This document shows positions 52,016 to 62,438 of a DNA stretch of 64,000 nucleotides, piece by piece (positions within the stretch are counted from its first letter, which is position 1; every line of letters starts with the position of its first letter). Origin of the DNA: Herpetosiphon geysericola (lineage in GTDB: Bacteria > Chloroflexota > Chloroflexia > Chloroflexales > Herpetosiphonaceae); assembly GCF_001306135.1 (NCBI RefSeq), contig NZ_LGKP01000022.1, positions 482,935 through 546,934 on the forward strand. Direction: 5' to 3'. Made by a program: the position numbers and the translations under genes. The notes under the pieces are model-generated. The model was not told the DNA's origin. It worked only from the letters and a program-made list of their open reading frames with translations, and ran no database searches.

Positions 52016-54054
52016 TTCAGCGAAAGCGAAAAATCTGCCGCCTGTTCAAGGGGAACGGGCGGCGAGAAAAAGTAGCCTTGACCCGCTTGGCAGCCAAGTT
52101 CACGCAAAACCTGAATATGTTCGGCGGTTTCGATGCCCTCGGCAATGGTCGCCAGATGCATGGTTTGGGCCAAATTGATAATTGTTCGTACAATCGCCAA
52201 GCTACGTTGATCTTCGAGCGCCGCTTGAATAAACGAACGATCAATTTTGATTGTATTGAGTGGAAAGCGGTGCAAATAGGTCAGCGATGAATAGCCAGTG
52301 CCAAAATCGTCAATGTGCAACGGCAAACCCAAATTGCGCAGCGCATTCAAAATTGGCTCAGCCCGTTCGGCGTGCAATAACGCGCCTTCGGTAATTTCCA
52401 AATGCAGCAAGTGGCGCGGAAACTGATAGCGTTCCACTAGGGATTTAATTGTTGGCAGTAATTGGCTGTGCAATAATTGGCGCGGCGAAAGGTTAATTGC
52501 TAACGTCATATGCTGCATCAATGGCTCGGTTTGCCACTGAGCAAGCTGTTCAGCGGCAACTTCCAACATCCACCAACCCAACGGAATAATCAGGCCCGTT
52601 TCCTCGGCAATATCCAAAAATTGGCCAGGCGAGCGCAACCGCCCATCAGGATGCGCCCAGCGAATCAGAATCTCAAAGCCGGTGCAATGTTGCTGCTCAA
52701 AATCGATAATTGGTTGAGCAAAGAGCCGAAATTCTTGGCGTTGCAAGGCCAAGCGTAAAGCACTTTCGTTGTGCAGGCGGCTGCTAAAATTGGCGTATAA
52801 GGTTTGATCAAAAATTTCGATCCCGCCGCGCCCTGTGTGTTTGGCGCGATAGAGCGCTAGATCGACGTTGCGCATCACGGTTTCAATGGGCATTTCGCTG
52901 GTAATTAATTCCAAGCCAATGCTCACATTGCAGAAAATCTCTTGGCCGTTTTCGACCACAAATGGCTCTTCGAACAATTGGCGAATCCGTTGGGCGGCGT
53001 TGAAGGCTGCTGGCAAATCGGGCAGGCGATCAAAAAAGATTGCAAATTCATCGCCATCGAAGCGTGCAACCACATCGCTTGGCAATTCTAAACCACGGCG
53101 TAAGCGTTGGGCGATGTCAGTCAGCATGGTATCGCCAATATGATAGCCCAAGCCATCGTTAACCATTTTAAATTCATCAATATCAAGCAAAATAATTGCA
53201 AAGCTATAATCGTGGTGATGACGCTGATATTCTAGGGCGCGCGATAAATGCAATTGAAACGAGCGCCGATTGGGCAAGCCAGTCAGCGAATCGTGCAACG
53301 ATTGATGATAGAGCGCTTCTTCCATTTGCAATTGGGCGGTATGGTCGCGCAAAATCACAATTGCGCCGTTATTGCGGCCTTCTGCGTTGAGCAAGGGCGT
53401 AACATGTTCAGTAATTGAGGTTGAATGGCCATCACGGGCGCGTAAATAGCGCTCGAATGGCAAGGTGAGCACTGGCTCGTTGCGCAAAGCAGCTTCAATC
53501 ACATGAATTGGTTGATCGTTGAGGCTACTGCGAATGACCACTACTTGGTTAAAATCTTGCTTGATCGCTGCCTGATAATCCCAGCCAGTCATGCGCTCGG
53601 CAACCGGATTGATCCACTGAATTTTGCCAGCCCGATCAACCGCCACAACTCCATCGCTAACATTGGCCAGCATGGTTTGCATCCAAACTTCAACCCTGCT
53701 GAGGCGGCGAATTAAGTTGCTGCGTTCGATGATGGTTTTGAGCGTCAGCACAAGGCTTTCGGTGCTAATTGGCAAGGTCAGAATATCAATTGTGGTTGGT
53801 TGGTTGGGCTGGTTGAGGCTGGCTTGTTCGCTGGCATGGCTCAAATAGAGCACTGGAACTGGGCACTCTTGCTGATTGATCTGGGGCAGAAACGCAAGGT
53901 TAGCTAAGATTAAATCGATGCTGCTGAGGAGCTGATTTGCAGCCTCCCACGAGCTAGCTTGGGCCACGCTACAACCAGCAGTAGTTAATTGGCCGCTCAG
54001 ATCGTGAGTGCTTGGTGCTGAATGGTCGAGCATTAAAATTCGTGGATTATTCAT
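52012..54054 (-). CDS. Pseudo-receiver-PAS-GGDEF-EAL c-di-GMP protein
   Basis: 680 residues. An N-terminal receiver-like domain (about 1-110) that has LDHS at its start but no clear phospho-acceptor aspartate at the third strand, a PAS domain (about 125-240), GGDEF (FDGDEF motif) and EAL with EILIRW in place of EALxRW. Other EAL residues are present (NLSPRQL, EITEG, HIDDFGTGYSSL, TIKIDRSF, IAEGIET), so phosphodiesterase activity is plausible. GGAG is 8 nt before the ATG. Confidence 0.9.
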   Translation of the reverse strand: MNNPRILMLDHSAPSTHDLSGQLTTAGCSVAQASSWEAANQLLSSIDLILANLAFLPQINQQECPVPVLYLSHASEQASLNQPNQPTTIDILTLPISTESLVLTLKTIIERSNLIRRLSRVEVWMQTMLANVSDGVVAVDRAGKIQWINPVAERMTGWDYQAAIKQDFNQVVVIRSSLNDQPIHVIEAALRNEPVLTLPFERYLRARDGHSTSITEHVTPLLNAEGRNNGAIVILRDHTAQLQMEEALYHQSLHDSLTGLPNRRSFQLHLSRALEYQRHHHDYSFAIILLDIDEFKMVNDGLGYHIGDTMLTDIAQRLRRGLELPSDVVARFDGDEFAIFFDRLPDLPAAFNAAQRIRQLFEEPFVVENGQEIFCNVSIGLELITSEMPIETVMRNVDLALYRAKHTGRGGIEIFDQTLYANFSSRLHNESALRLALQRQEFRLFAQPIIDFEQQHCTGFEILIRWAHPDGRLRSPGQFLDIAEETGLIIPLGWWMLEVAAEQLAQWQTEPLMQHMTLAINLSPRQLLHSQLLPTIKSLVERYQFPRHLLHLEITEGALLHAERAEPILNALRNLGLPLHIDDFGTGYSSLTYLHRFPLNTIKIDRSFIQAALEDQRSLAIVRTIINLAQTMHLATIAEGIETAEHIQVLRELGCQAGQGYFFSPPVPLEQAADFSLSLN

Positions 54055-54552
54055 GGGCTGCACTCCAATAGACATCGTTACGCATATGGGTGCTATGCCC
54101 AAACAGCGTTCGAATCAAATCTGTCGCAATACCATGCCACCTCATCAACACTATTCTCCAGAGGATTGAGCCAAGATTCCATGGAATTTGGCGGGGAACC
54201 GTACACTCCTTCACTATAGAGCCTCAATCCACTAGAAATTAGCGCCGATTTGGATCGCATATTAATCTAGGATTAGCTGCCAAACGTGGGCCTAAATGTG
54301 GATGCGACATCGTAGAAGTGAACAGCGTGGTTCAGCCTCGAATCTAGGGTTTGATCATCTTAGCATAGGCTGTGCCAAAATTGAGGGTGATTTAAGTGGT
54401 AGTGTTGCTAGGACTACCACATCTTTAGCTTTAATGATTGTACTGCGAAGGAGGATGCTGTGGGCCGAAGGTCTCATTTCAGCAATTGGGGTTGGATTGA
54501 GGAGCCAATCGACAATGATATTTTCGATCACCTTGGTTTAGCCGTAAACCGT
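54055..54552. other. 498-bp gap with a hairpin element
   Basis: No convincing gene. It holds the start region of the GGDEF-EAL gene, a 20-bp copy of a repeated element at 54388-54407 with a hairpin, and a GAAGGAGG-preceded short reading frame (GTG at 54460) that runs into the aldo/keto reductase gene and is too short to support. Confidence 0.6.
54388..54420. repeat. Flanking repeat copy 1 with 8-bp hairpin
   Basis: The 20-mer TGATTTAAGTGGTAGTGTTG (54388-54407) is identical to 57908-57927. Here GTGGTAGT (54396-54403) pairs with ACTACCAC (54413-54420). It lies beyond the end of the aldo/keto reductase genes. Confidence 0.75.
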
Positions 54553-55614
54553 TTAGCGCGATTCGGCCCAGCCTTGGACATTCATGCCGCCGAAGATGGC
54601 GCGGCGCAACTCAGCACTAAACAGGCTATCTGGGTAAACACGCTCGGGTATACTCGCTTGATTGAGCAATTGCACCTGTTCGGCAGTTAGCTTAATCGCT
54701 TGGGCAGCGAGGTTGGCAGACAGCTGCTCAGGTTGTCGTGCACCTATAATGAGCGTGCTAATTCCAGGTTGTGCTGCTGCCCATGCCAAAGCGACCTGGG
54801 ATACTGGTTGCTCAAGCATTGCTGCTACATTTTGCAATGCTTGGAGGATATTCCAGTTGCGTTCGGTGAATTTCTGGTCGCCGAATGGATTGGGGCCGCT
54901 GAGCCGACCCTGACCACGAACTCCGCTGCTTTGGCGCTGATACTTTCCGGCCAGAAATCCTGCTGCTAGTGGACTCCAAGCAGCGATTCCAAGGCCACAT
55001 TCACGGGCTGCTGGGATGTATTCGCGCTCGATATTTCGCTCAACCAGCGAATACTCAAGTTGCATGGCAATCGGGCCGGGAATGGCGTGTGCTGCTGCCA
55101 ACGTCGCGGCGCGAACAGCATACCAAGCTGGTTGATTTGAGAAGCCAAAATAGCGAATAGTGCCAGCGCGAACGAGATCGCCAAGGGTTTGGAGCACTTC
55201 TTCAACGGGCGTAACCTGATCCCAGATGTGGAGCCAATAGAGATCGATATAATCGGTGCCTAATCGGCGCAATGATCCCTCAAGCGCTCGCTGAATGTTT
55301 TTGCGGCCGTTGCCTCCTGCGTTAACATTCTGGGATTGGCCGCCGTAAAAAGCAAATTTTGTCGCCAGCACTACCTGATCACGCAGACCGCGCTCGGCGA
55401 TGAACCTGCCAACGAGTTGCTCGCTCAGCCCATCTGCATACACATCAGCAGTATCAATAACGTTGCCGCCAGTATCAATGTAGGTATTGAAAATATCTGC
55501 CGATGTTTGAGCGTTTGCTCCCCAGCGCTGGCTCCCAAAGGTCATTGTGCCCAGCGCAAACGGACTGACAACCAAGCCTGAGCGACCTAATGTACGAAAG
55601 GCTGTTTGGTTCAT
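54553..55614 (-). CDS. Aldo/keto reductase 1
   Basis: 353 residues, AKR TIM barrel. Catalytic tetrad candidates: VIDTADVYADG (Asp, Tyr), VLATKFAFYG (Lys), YWLHIWD (His). NADPH-linked reduction of an unknown carbonyl substrate. The start overlaps the upstream gene (ATGA). Confidence 0.88.
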   Translation of the reverse strand: MNQTAFRTLGRSGLVVSPFALGTMTFGSQRWGANAQTSADIFNTYIDTGGNVIDTADVYADGLSEQLVGRFIAERGLRDQVVLATKFAFYGGQSQNVNAGGNGRKNIQRALEGSLRRLGTDYIDLYWLHIWDQVTPVEEVLQTLGDLVRAGTIRYFGFSNQPAWYAVRAATLAAAHAIPGPIAMQLEYSLVERNIEREYIPAARECGLGIAAWSPLAAGFLAGKYQRQSSGVRGQGRLSGPNPFGDQKFTERNWNILQALQNVAAMLEQPVSQVALAWAAAQPGISTLIIGARQPEQLSANLAAQAIKLTAEQVQLLNQASIPERVYPDSLFSAELRRAIFGGMNVQGWAESR

Positions 55615-56675
55615 TGATGTAGCCCCTGCTTGGCGCTATTGCGCATGGCTGCGAGTTGATCGGCACGGTTCTGGCTCCACATCTGCAACATCCAGCCAGG
55701 GTATTCAGCAGGAAGTCGGCTCGCTTGATCAAGCAGATCAAGGTCGGCGGAATCAAGCTCAATCTCGCTTGCCCCAAGATTGTCATTTAGTTGCTCAAGT
55801 CGCTTTGCGCCTAGAATAACGCTGGTTACCTGCGGCTGATGCAGCAGCCATGAGATTGCCAATTGGGCAACACTCGCCTGTTTGCGTTCTGCTAGTTCAC
55901 CAAGCAGATCGATAATCGTATAGGCTCGCTCCAGATCGACTGGTGGAAAGGCCACTGCTGTGCGCCGACTATCGACAACCTCCTGCTGATCGCGGCGATA
56001 CTTGCCGCTTAGCAGCCCTCCACTGAGCGGGCTCCATACGAGCAAACCAAGCCCTTCGCTAGCGAGCATTGGCCCGATCTCGCGCTCGATATCGCGACCT
56101 GCCAAACTATAGTACGCTTGGATGCTTGCTAGGCTATGCATTCCATGGCGTTCGGCGATGCCCAAGGCTTTACTTATTTGCCATGCCGCCCAGTTCGAAA
56201 CGCCAATATAGCGAACAAGCCCTTGCCGAACCAAATCATCCAAGGCTGCCAAGCTTTCCTGGATTGGCGTGGCTGGATCGAAGCCATGAAGCTGATAGAG
56301 GTCGATATAATCAAGTTCAAGTCGTTGCAAACTGGCTTTTGCACTAGCTAAAATATGCTGCCGCGACGAACCACGTTGATTTGGGCCTGCTCCTGTTTCA
56401 CCGAAAACTTTGGTGGCCACGATCACATCATCGCGTCGAATACCTAAATTCTTTAATGCTTGACCTGTGATCCGCTCGGATTCGCCTTCTGAATAGGTAT
56501 CGGCGGTATCAATAAAATTGATTCCAGCAGCGAAGGCCTGGGCCATGAGGCGATCGGCCTCGGCCTGTTGAACCTGACCGATAGCGCCATAGGCCCCGCT
56601 ACCGCCAAAGGTCATGGTGCCAAAACAGAGTTCAGACACAAAAAGTCCAGTTGAGCCAAGTTTGTTATAGCGCAT
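55611..56675 (-). CDS. Aldo/keto reductase 2
   Basis: 354 residues, AKR fold: FIDTADTYSEGESE, VIVATKVFGETG, YQLHGFDP. Different enough from its neighbour to have its own substrate. GGAGG fixes the ATG at 56675; the longer frame from 56714 lacks such a site. First gene of the pair, divergent from the AraC regulator. Confidence 0.88.
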   Translation of the reverse strand: MRYNKLGSTGLFVSELCFGTMTFGGSGAYGAIGQVQQAEADRLMAQAFAAGINFIDTADTYSEGESERITGQALKNLGIRRDDVIVATKVFGETGAGPNQRGSSRQHILASAKASLQRLELDYIDLYQLHGFDPATPIQESLAALDDLVRQGLVRYIGVSNWAAWQISKALGIAERHGMHSLASIQAYYSLAGRDIEREIGPMLASEGLGLLVWSPLSGGLLSGKYRRDQQEVVDSRRTAVAFPPVDLERAYTIIDLLGELAERKQASVAQLAISWLLHQPQVTSVILGAKRLEQLNDNLGASEIELDSADLDLLDQASRLPAEYPGWMLQMWSQNRADQLAAMRNSAKQGLHQ

Positions 56676-56814
56676 AGCTTGATCCTCCAAGGTGACTGAT
56701 GGTAATGTTGCCATCGAGATAGAGTATAGGCCGCGAATTGGCAGATTGCACTGAGCGATCCTATGCAGTTCTTGCCTAATCCTCTGATTTTGCTAGATGC
56801 GATTGCTCGCTAGG

Positions 56815-56841
56815 TTGCTTAAGTGGGCAGAGTGCTATACT
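56815..56841 (+). promoter_or_regulatory. Promoter of the AraC regulator
   Basis: TTGCTT (56815-56820), 15-nt spacer, TGC-TATACT (56833-56841). A candidate TATACT (56728-56723) on the minus strand serves the reductase operon from the same divergent region. Confidence 0.55.
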
Positions 56842-56874
56842 TCGATCATCTGCTGAAGAAGGAGCACCATATCG

Positions 56875-57771
56875 ATGAAACGGATTCACGAGCTAGCAAC
56901 GCTGATTGGGCAAGTGAGCGAGGGCGAGGGCACGCATGCTACCGCTATTCCTGGCCTCTATCTGTCAAAGATTTCGACCACCGATGCGCCACCCCACATT
57001 GTTGATCAGGCTGTTTTCTGTGTTGTTGCTCAAGGTGTCAAAAGTATTATGCTCAACGATGAATGCTATCGTTATGATTCCAGTAAATATCTGATGATTG
57101 CTCTAGACCTGCCATTGCTTGGTCAGATTGTCGAAGCAACTCCTGAAACACCAATGCTTGGGGTTACGATTGAACTGGATTTCAATGAAATTAGTCGGCT
57201 GATTATGGAAGCTAATCTAGCATTATTGGCCGATTCTCATCAACAGCGCAGCCTTTTTGTTAGCCCGTTAGATGACGATCTGCTTGATGGCTTAATTCGA
57301 ATGCTGAGCCTGCTCAAGAAACCCAATCAAATTGGCGTTCTCGCGCCATTGATTCGGCGCGAAATTTTTTACAAATTGCTGCTTAGTGAGCAAAGCGGCC
57401 TATTGCGGCGCATGGTGGCCAAGAATAGTCAAGTTAGCCGGATTGCTGCTGGCCTTGAGTGGTTAAAGGAAAATGCGACCCGTCCTGTGCGCATGGACGA
57501 GCTGGCGCGCGAGGTTAATATGGGGTTGTCCACGATGCATGCGTGGTTCAAAGCAGTGACTGCTATGAGTCCATTACAGTTTCAAAAACAGTTACGCCTC
57601 CAGAAAGCGCGGCAGATGCTGCTAGCTGAAACTACTGATGTGGCGACAGTCAGCCTTCGCGTGGGCTATGAAAGTGCCTCACAGTTTAGTCGTGAATACC
57701 GCCGTATGTTTGGGCTACCGCCACTCCGCGATATTGAGCGACTTCGTGATGCACAAAAAAGAGCTATCTAG
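56875..57771 (+). CDS. AraC-family regulator
   Basis: 298 residues. N-terminal AraC_N-type sensor (about 10-165) and two C-terminal HTHs (about 195-290; VRMDELAREVNMGLSTMHAWFKAVT, then TVSLRVGYESASQFSREYRRMFG). Divergent from the two aldo/keto reductase genes, which it probably controls. AAGGAG upstream. Confidence 0.9.
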   Translation: MKRIHELATLIGQVSEGEGTHATAIPGLYLSKISTTDAPPHIVDQAVFCVVAQGVKSIMLNDECYRYDSSKYLMIALDLPLLGQIVEATPETPMLGVTIELDFNEISRLIMEANLALLADSHQQRSLFVSPLDDDLLDGLIRMLSLLKKPNQIGVLAPLIRREIFYKLLLSEQSGLLRRMVAKNSQVSRIAAGLEWLKENATRPVRMDELAREVNMGLSTMHAWFKAVTAMSPLQFQKQLRLQKARQMLLAETTDVATVSLRVGYESASQFSREYRRMFGLPPLRDIERLRDAQKRAI

Positions 57772-57907
57772 CAGTTGCGATTAGCGTCGTGCTGCCATAG
57801 CCGATGTATTTTGCTTTCAATTGATAATCGCGAATCTGTTTTTGCAGCGATCGCGCGGTTGTGGCTAGGGCTAATGATATAAGCGCGGTAGTTGTTTGGT
57901 GGAATGA

Positions 57908-57945
57908 TGATTTAAGTGGTAGTGTTGACATCAACACTACCACTT
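57908..57945. terminator. Bidirectional terminator, flanking repeat copy 2
   Basis: The perfect stem AAGTGGTAGTGTTGA (57914-57928) and its complement (57931-57945) has a 2-nt loop. It sits between the AraC stop (57771) and the hutU stop (57952), a good shared terminator. The first arm is the same 20-mer found at 54388-54407. Confidence 0.8.
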
Positions 57946-57951
57946 GCCGAT

Positions 57952-59610
57952 TTAGGCTTTGAGCATGGGAATATGCACGTTGCGTTCTTGGGCAACCGCA
58001 ATTGCTTCATCATAGCCAGCATCAACGTGGCGTACCACGCCCATGCCCGGGTCGCTGGTCAATACCCGTTCGAGGCGTTGATCGGCTTCAGCAGTGCCAT
58101 CGGCCACAATTACCATGCCAGCGTGCAGCGAATAGCCAATCCCAACGCCGCCGCCATGATGCACACTGACCCAGGTTGCGCCATTAACTGCGTTGATCAT
58201 CGCATTCAGAATTGGCCAATCGCCAATAGCATCGGAGCCATCGCGCATGGCCTCGGTTTCGCGGTTGGGCGAAGCCACCGAGCCACAATCGAGGTGGTCA
58301 CGGCCAATGACAATTGGCGCACTCACAACGCCATCGCGCACCAATTTGTTGAATAACGCGCCAGCCTTGGCCCGCTCGCCATAGCCGAGCCAACAAATCC
58401 GAGCTGGCAAGCCTTGGAATTGCACCCGTTCTTGGGCAGCGCGAATCCAGCGGTGCAAGGCCTGATCCTCTGGAAACAGCTCAAGCAAGGCTTCGTCGGT
58501 TTTGGCAATATCGGCGGGATCGCCGGAGAGCGCTGCCCAGCGGAATGGCCCTTTGCCTTCGCAGAACAACGGGCGAATATAGGCAGGCACAAAGCCTGGA
58601 TAGGCAAAGGCACGATCATAACCAGCTGCTTTAGCGACGCCACGCAAATTATTGCCATAATCAAACACAATCGAGCCAGCATCAGCAAAAGCAACCATCG
58701 CCTTTACATGCTCAACCATCGAAGCTGTTGATAACTTAACATATTCTTCTGGATCGCGTTGGCGCAATTCGAGCGCGTGCTCAAGGCTCATGCCTGCTGG
58801 CACATAGCCTTCCAGCGGATCGTGGGCGCTGGTTTGGTCGGTCACAATATCAGGTCGCACGCCACGAGTATACAATTCGCCAAAGACTTCGGCTGCATTG
58901 CCCAACAAGCCAACCGACAGTGCTTTACCATCGCGCACCGCTTCGTCGACCAAGGTCATGGCTTCTTCGAGTGTATCAACCGCAACATCAAGATAGCGCG
59001 TATCCAAGCGGCGTTGCATGCGTTGGCGATCGACTTCAACGACCAAGGCCACGCCATCGTTCATGGTGACGGCGAGTGGTTGAGCGCCGCCCATGCCGCC
59101 AAGGCCAGCGGTCAAGGTCCAGCGCCCGCGCAACGAGCCGCCAAAATGCTGGCGGGCAATCGCGGCCAAGGTTTCGTAGGTGCCTTGCAAAATTCCTTGT
59201 GTACCGATGTAAATCCACGAGCCAGCGGTCATTTGGCCATACATCGTCAGGCCAGCCTGCTCCAACTCGCGGAAATTTTCCCATGTTGCCCAATGTGGCA
59301 CGAGCATTGAATTGGCGATTAGCACCCGGGGCGCGTCGCGATGGCTGCGAAACACCGCAACTGGCTTGCCCGATTGCACCAGTAACGTTTCATCATCATT
59401 CAGCTCTTGCAACGAACGCACAATCGCATCGTAGCATTGCCAATTGCGGGCTGCCTTGCCAGTGCCGCCATAAACAATTAAATTAGCTGGATCTTCGGCC
59501 ACATCAGGATCAAGATTATTCATCAGCATTCGCAACGCTGCTTCTTGCGCCCACCCTTTGCACGATAATTCCGAGCCGCGTGGTGCACGCACAATGCGCG
59601 ATGAAGTCAT
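57952..59610 (-). CDS. hutU: Urocanate hydratase
   Basis: 552 residues. Adds water to urocanate, the second step of histidine degradation, using NAD+ as a bound electrophile. Full-length with [51 protein letters not shown] and [18 protein letters not shown] segments. GGAG is 9 nt before the ATG at 59610. hutI is elsewhere (39871-41154). Confidence 0.94.
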   Translation of the reverse strand: MTSSRIVRAPRGSELSCKGWAQEAALRMLMNNLDPDVAEDPANLIVYGGTGKAARNWQCYDAIVRSLQELNDDETLLVQSGKPVAVFRSHRDAPRVLIANSMLVPHWATWENFRELEQAGLTMYGQMTAGSWIYIGTQGILQGTYETLAAIARQHFGGSLRGRWTLTAGLGGMGGAQPLAVTMNDGVALVVEVDRQRMQRRLDTRYLDVAVDTLEEAMTLVDEAVRDGKALSVGLLGNAAEVFGELYTRGVRPDIVTDQTSAHDPLEGYVPAGMSLEHALELRQRDPEEYVKLSTASMVEHVKAMVAFADAGSIVFDYGNNLRGVAKAAGYDRAFAYPGFVPAYIRPLFCEGKGPFRWAALSGDPADIAKTDEALLELFPEDQALHRWIRAAQERVQFQGLPARICWLGYGERAKAGALFNKLVRDGVVSAPIVIGRDHLDCGSVASPNRETEAMRDGSDAIGDWPILNAMINAVNGATWVSVHHGGGVGIGYSLHAGMVIVADGTAEADQRLERVLTSDPGMGVVRHVDAGYDEAIAVAQERNVHIPMLKA

Positions 59611-60003
59611 GAGATGGTACTCCTTGTACACAGGATGATCAGTTGCGTTCTATGATAGTTGATTTTGTTGAAAAGAAGAACATAGAGCAAAGAACATAGG
59701 GAAAGGATGAGGGATGAAGGTAAAAATGGGCAAATTTAACGCAGCGGCGCAGAGGAAATATGGCTATAGGCTATGGGCTATAGGCTATCGGCCAATGTTC
59801 GTGGAATTCGTGCAATTCGTGGCTTAAAAATTAACTTCGCGGTTGCTATTCTTCGCGGTTTCGATCCTTCGTGGATCAGAACTCCCGATCCCTAGCAACT
59901 GATCCCCATTAATATCAATCATTGACAGCGGTAAATTGAAACCGTTACAATACCGGATAAGTGTGCAAGCTCTTGTCAACCTCTAGAAACCGGAAGGACT
60001 CCA
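59611..60003. repeat. Intergenic word-repeat block D and pepA promoter region
   Basis: The 393-bp divergent gap between hutU and pepA. Repeat words at about 59675-59885 include AACATAGAGCAAAGAACATAG, GGATGAGGGATGAAGG, GCAGCGGCGCAGAGG, GGCTATAGGCTATGGGC, and ATTCGTGC units. The pepA promoter follows at 59922. Confidence 0.85.
59922..59951 (+). promoter_or_regulatory. Promoter of pepA
   Basis: TTGACA (59922-59927), 18-nt spacer, TACAAT (59946-59951). Predicted leader about 45 nt; a GGAAGGA ribosome site precedes the ATG at 60004. Confidence 0.8.
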
Positions 60004-61494
60004 ATGCAGATTCGTGTAGTACAAGGCGCTGTTGCTCAACAAGCCGATGCCATTGTTGTTGTTGGTACGTGGGCGAATGAGGAACTGCCTGCCAGCGTTG
60101 CTGGTTTCATTGAAGCGAGTGATTGGTCAGGAAAGTACAAAAAAACGACTGTGCTGTACCTTGGCGCACAAGCGACAGGCAATCCCACCTTCGCCAGCCG
60201 CCGGGTGCTGTTGGTTGGTTTGGGCAAGCGCGAATTGTGGAACGCTGAGCGGGCACGGGTGATTGGGGCAATTCTGGCCCAACGCATCCGCGATTTGGGC
60301 CTGACAAGCTATAGCCTGCCGTTGCTTGGCAGCGAAGTATTGGGCGTAAGCCGCACGGCTGAGGCCTTGAGCGAAGGCGCCTTGTTGGGTGCATATCGCT
60401 TTGATGGCTTTAAAACCTTGCCCGACGATTTCGTGCCCTCAGTTGCCTTAGAACAGGTAACCTTGGTTGCTGAAGCCGAGCTTGAAGCTGCCGAATTTGG
60501 CGCCCAATGGGGGATTGCGTTGGCCCATGGGGTCAACCTTGCTCGTGATTTGGGCAACAACCCGCCAATCGTTGCAACCCCAACCTATTTGGCCGAAGCC
60601 TCGAAAACGATTGCCCGCGAATACGGCATGACCTGTTTGGTGCTTGACCACGAGCAACAACAAGAGTTGGGCATGGGCGCGTTGATTGGCGTTGCCAAAG
60701 GTGCTGCCGAGCCAGCCAAGTTTATCGTGTTGGAACACGGCCAAGCAGAGCCAGGCAAACCAACTATTTGTTTGGTCGGCAAGGGCATTACCTTCGATAC
60801 AGGCGGGATTTCAATTAAGCCAGCTGATAACATGGACAAAATGAAAATGGACATGCAAGGCGCTGGCGCAGTCATTGGCACCATGGAAGCAGTTGGCCGT
60901 TTGAAATTGCCAATTCACGTGGTAGCCTTGGTTGCTGCAACCGAAAATATGCCTGGTAGCAATGCCTACAAACCAGGCGATATTCTCAAGGCGATGAATG
61001 GCGTAACCATCGAAGTGCTCAACACTGATGCCGAAGGTCGCTTGGTGTTGGCCGATGCGCTTTCCTACGCCCAAAAATACAATCCTGCGGCGATTATTGA
61101 CCTTGCAACCTTGACTGGGGCTTGTGTGGTGGCGCTTGGCTCATATGCAGCTGGTGCAATGACCAACAACCAAGCCCTGTTGCAACGGGTGCAGCAAGCC
61201 GCCGAAGGCTCAGGCGATCGGGTGTGGGAATTGCCATTGTGGGATGAATATCGTCGCCAAGTACGCTCGGATGTGGCCGACATCAAAAATACTGGTGGCC
61301 GCAACGGTGGAGCAATTACCGCAGGCGCCTTCTTGAGCCACTTCGTTGCCGATTATCCATGGGTGCACTTGGATATTGCTGGCGTGGCGTGGACGGAAGA
61401 TCAACCAAAAGAATACAACCCTAAAGGAGCAACCGGCTATGGGGTGCGCCTCTTGACGGAATTGCTGCGCGAGTGGAGTGGCGTTTCGTTATAA
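60004..61494 (+). CDS. pepA: Leucyl aminopeptidase (M17)
   Basis: 496 residues. Removes N-terminal residues from peptides; two-metal cytosolic enzyme. Metal and catalytic residues are in GKGITFDTGGISIKPADNMDKMKMDMQGAG and the M17 signature NTDAEGRL at 340-347. Full length. The MBL gene follows 14 bp downstream. Confidence 0.94.
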   Translation: MQIRVVQGAVAQQADAIVVVGTWANEELPASVAGFIEASDWSGKYKKTTVLYLGAQATGNPTFASRRVLLVGLGKRELWNAERARVIGAILAQRIRDLGLTSYSLPLLGSEVLGVSRTAEALSEGALLGAYRFDGFKTLPDDFVPSVALEQVTLVAEAELEAAEFGAQWGIALAHGVNLARDLGNNPPIVATPTYLAEASKTIAREYGMTCLVLDHEQQQELGMGALIGVAKGAAEPAKFIVLEHGQAEPGKPTICLVGKGITFDTGGISIKPADNMDKMKMDMQGAGAVIGTMEAVGRLKLPIHVVALVAATENMPGSNAYKPGDILKAMNGVTIEVLNTDAEGRLVLADALSYAQKYNPAAIIDLATLTGACVVALGSYAAGAMTNNQALLQRVQQAAEGSGDRVWELPLWDEYRRQVRSDVADIKNTGGRNGGAITAGAFLSHFVADYPWVHLDIAGVAWTEDQPKEYNPKGATGYGVRLLTELLREWSGVSL

Positions 61495-61508
61495 CGGGAG
61501 TGTGGTCT

Positions 61509-62426
61509 ATGGCTGGGACAATGCGGGTCACATTTTGGGGTGTGCGCGGTAGCTATCCGGTTCCCGGTCCGGATACGGTACAGTTTGGCGGTAATACACC
61601 GTGTGTCGAAATTGAGGTCAATGGGCATACGATTATTCTCGATGCGGGGACGGGAATTGTACGCCTAGGCAATGATTTGTTGCGGCGAGCCAAAGAGCGC
61701 GGCGGCCCTGTGCGGGCTACCTTGCTGTTTAGTCATATGCACCATGATCATACCCAAGGCTTTCCATTCTTTACTCCGGCCTATGTTGGCACCAGCATTC
61801 TGAATATTTTTGGGCCACGGGTGTTCGAGCGTGATCTTGAGGAAACCTTGGCGCACTCGATGTTGCCACCAAGTTTCCCAATCTCGTTGGGGGAAATGAA
61901 CTCGTTGAAGTTTATGCGCAACATGACCGAAACCGATATCTTGCTGTTCGATCCAAACCAAGATACAGTGACGGTCAAGAATTTCTACCACGATCAGATT
62001 GACGATGATCCTGATGTGGTGCAAATTCGGGCCATGCGTTCGTATGCCCACCCCGAAGGTGTCTTTATCTATCGGGTGCAATGGCAGGGCAAAAGTGTGG
62101 TCTATGCCACCGACACCGAAGGCTATGTCAATACTGATCAGCGCTTGGCCGCGTTTGCCAACCAAACCGACTTGTTGATCCACGACGCTCAATATAGTGA
62201 AGCGCATTATCTCGGCCATAGCGGCTTTAACGCCACCCAAGGCTGGGGCCATTCCACGCCCCAAATGGCTTGCGCAGTTGCTAAAGCTGCTCAGGCCAAA
62301 CAATTGGTGCTGTTTCACCACGAGCCACGCTATAGCGATGCCATGATTCACGAGCTGGAACAAGCGGCGCAGGCGATTTTTGCCAACACAACCGCCGCTT
62401 ACGAAGGCTTGAGCATCGAAATCTAA
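61509..62426 (+). CDS. Metallo-beta-lactamase-fold hydrolase, paralogue
   Basis: 305 residues. FWGVRGSYPVPG, GGNTPCVE, DAGTGIVRLG, SHMHHDHTQG (metal), YATDTEGYVNTDQRLAAFANQ, HDAQY and FHHEP. Much the same framework as 21927-22898, so the two are paralogues. GGGAG precedes the ATG at 61509. Probably cotranscribed with pepA. Confidence 0.87.
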   Translation: MAGTMRVTFWGVRGSYPVPGPDTVQFGGNTPCVEIEVNGHTIILDAGTGIVRLGNDLLRRAKERGGPVRATLLFSHMHHDHTQGFPFFTPAYVGTSILNIFGPRVFERDLEETLAHSMLPPSFPISLGEMNSLKFMRNMTETDILLFDPNQDTVTVKNFYHDQIDDDPDVVQIRAMRSYAHPEGVFIYRVQWQGKSVVYATDTEGYVNTDQRLAAFANQTDLLIHDAQYSEAHYLGHSGFNATQGWGHSTPQMACAVAKAAQAKQLVLFHHEPRYSDAMIHELEQAAQAIFANTTAAYEGLSIEI

Positions 62427-62438
62427 TTGAACGAACTC

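Noticed and set aside
54460..54690. Short plus-strand reading frame with GGAGG before a GTG
   Set aside because: It lies largely over the aldo/keto reductase gene and matches no recognisable protein; possibly a gene fragment but not supportable.
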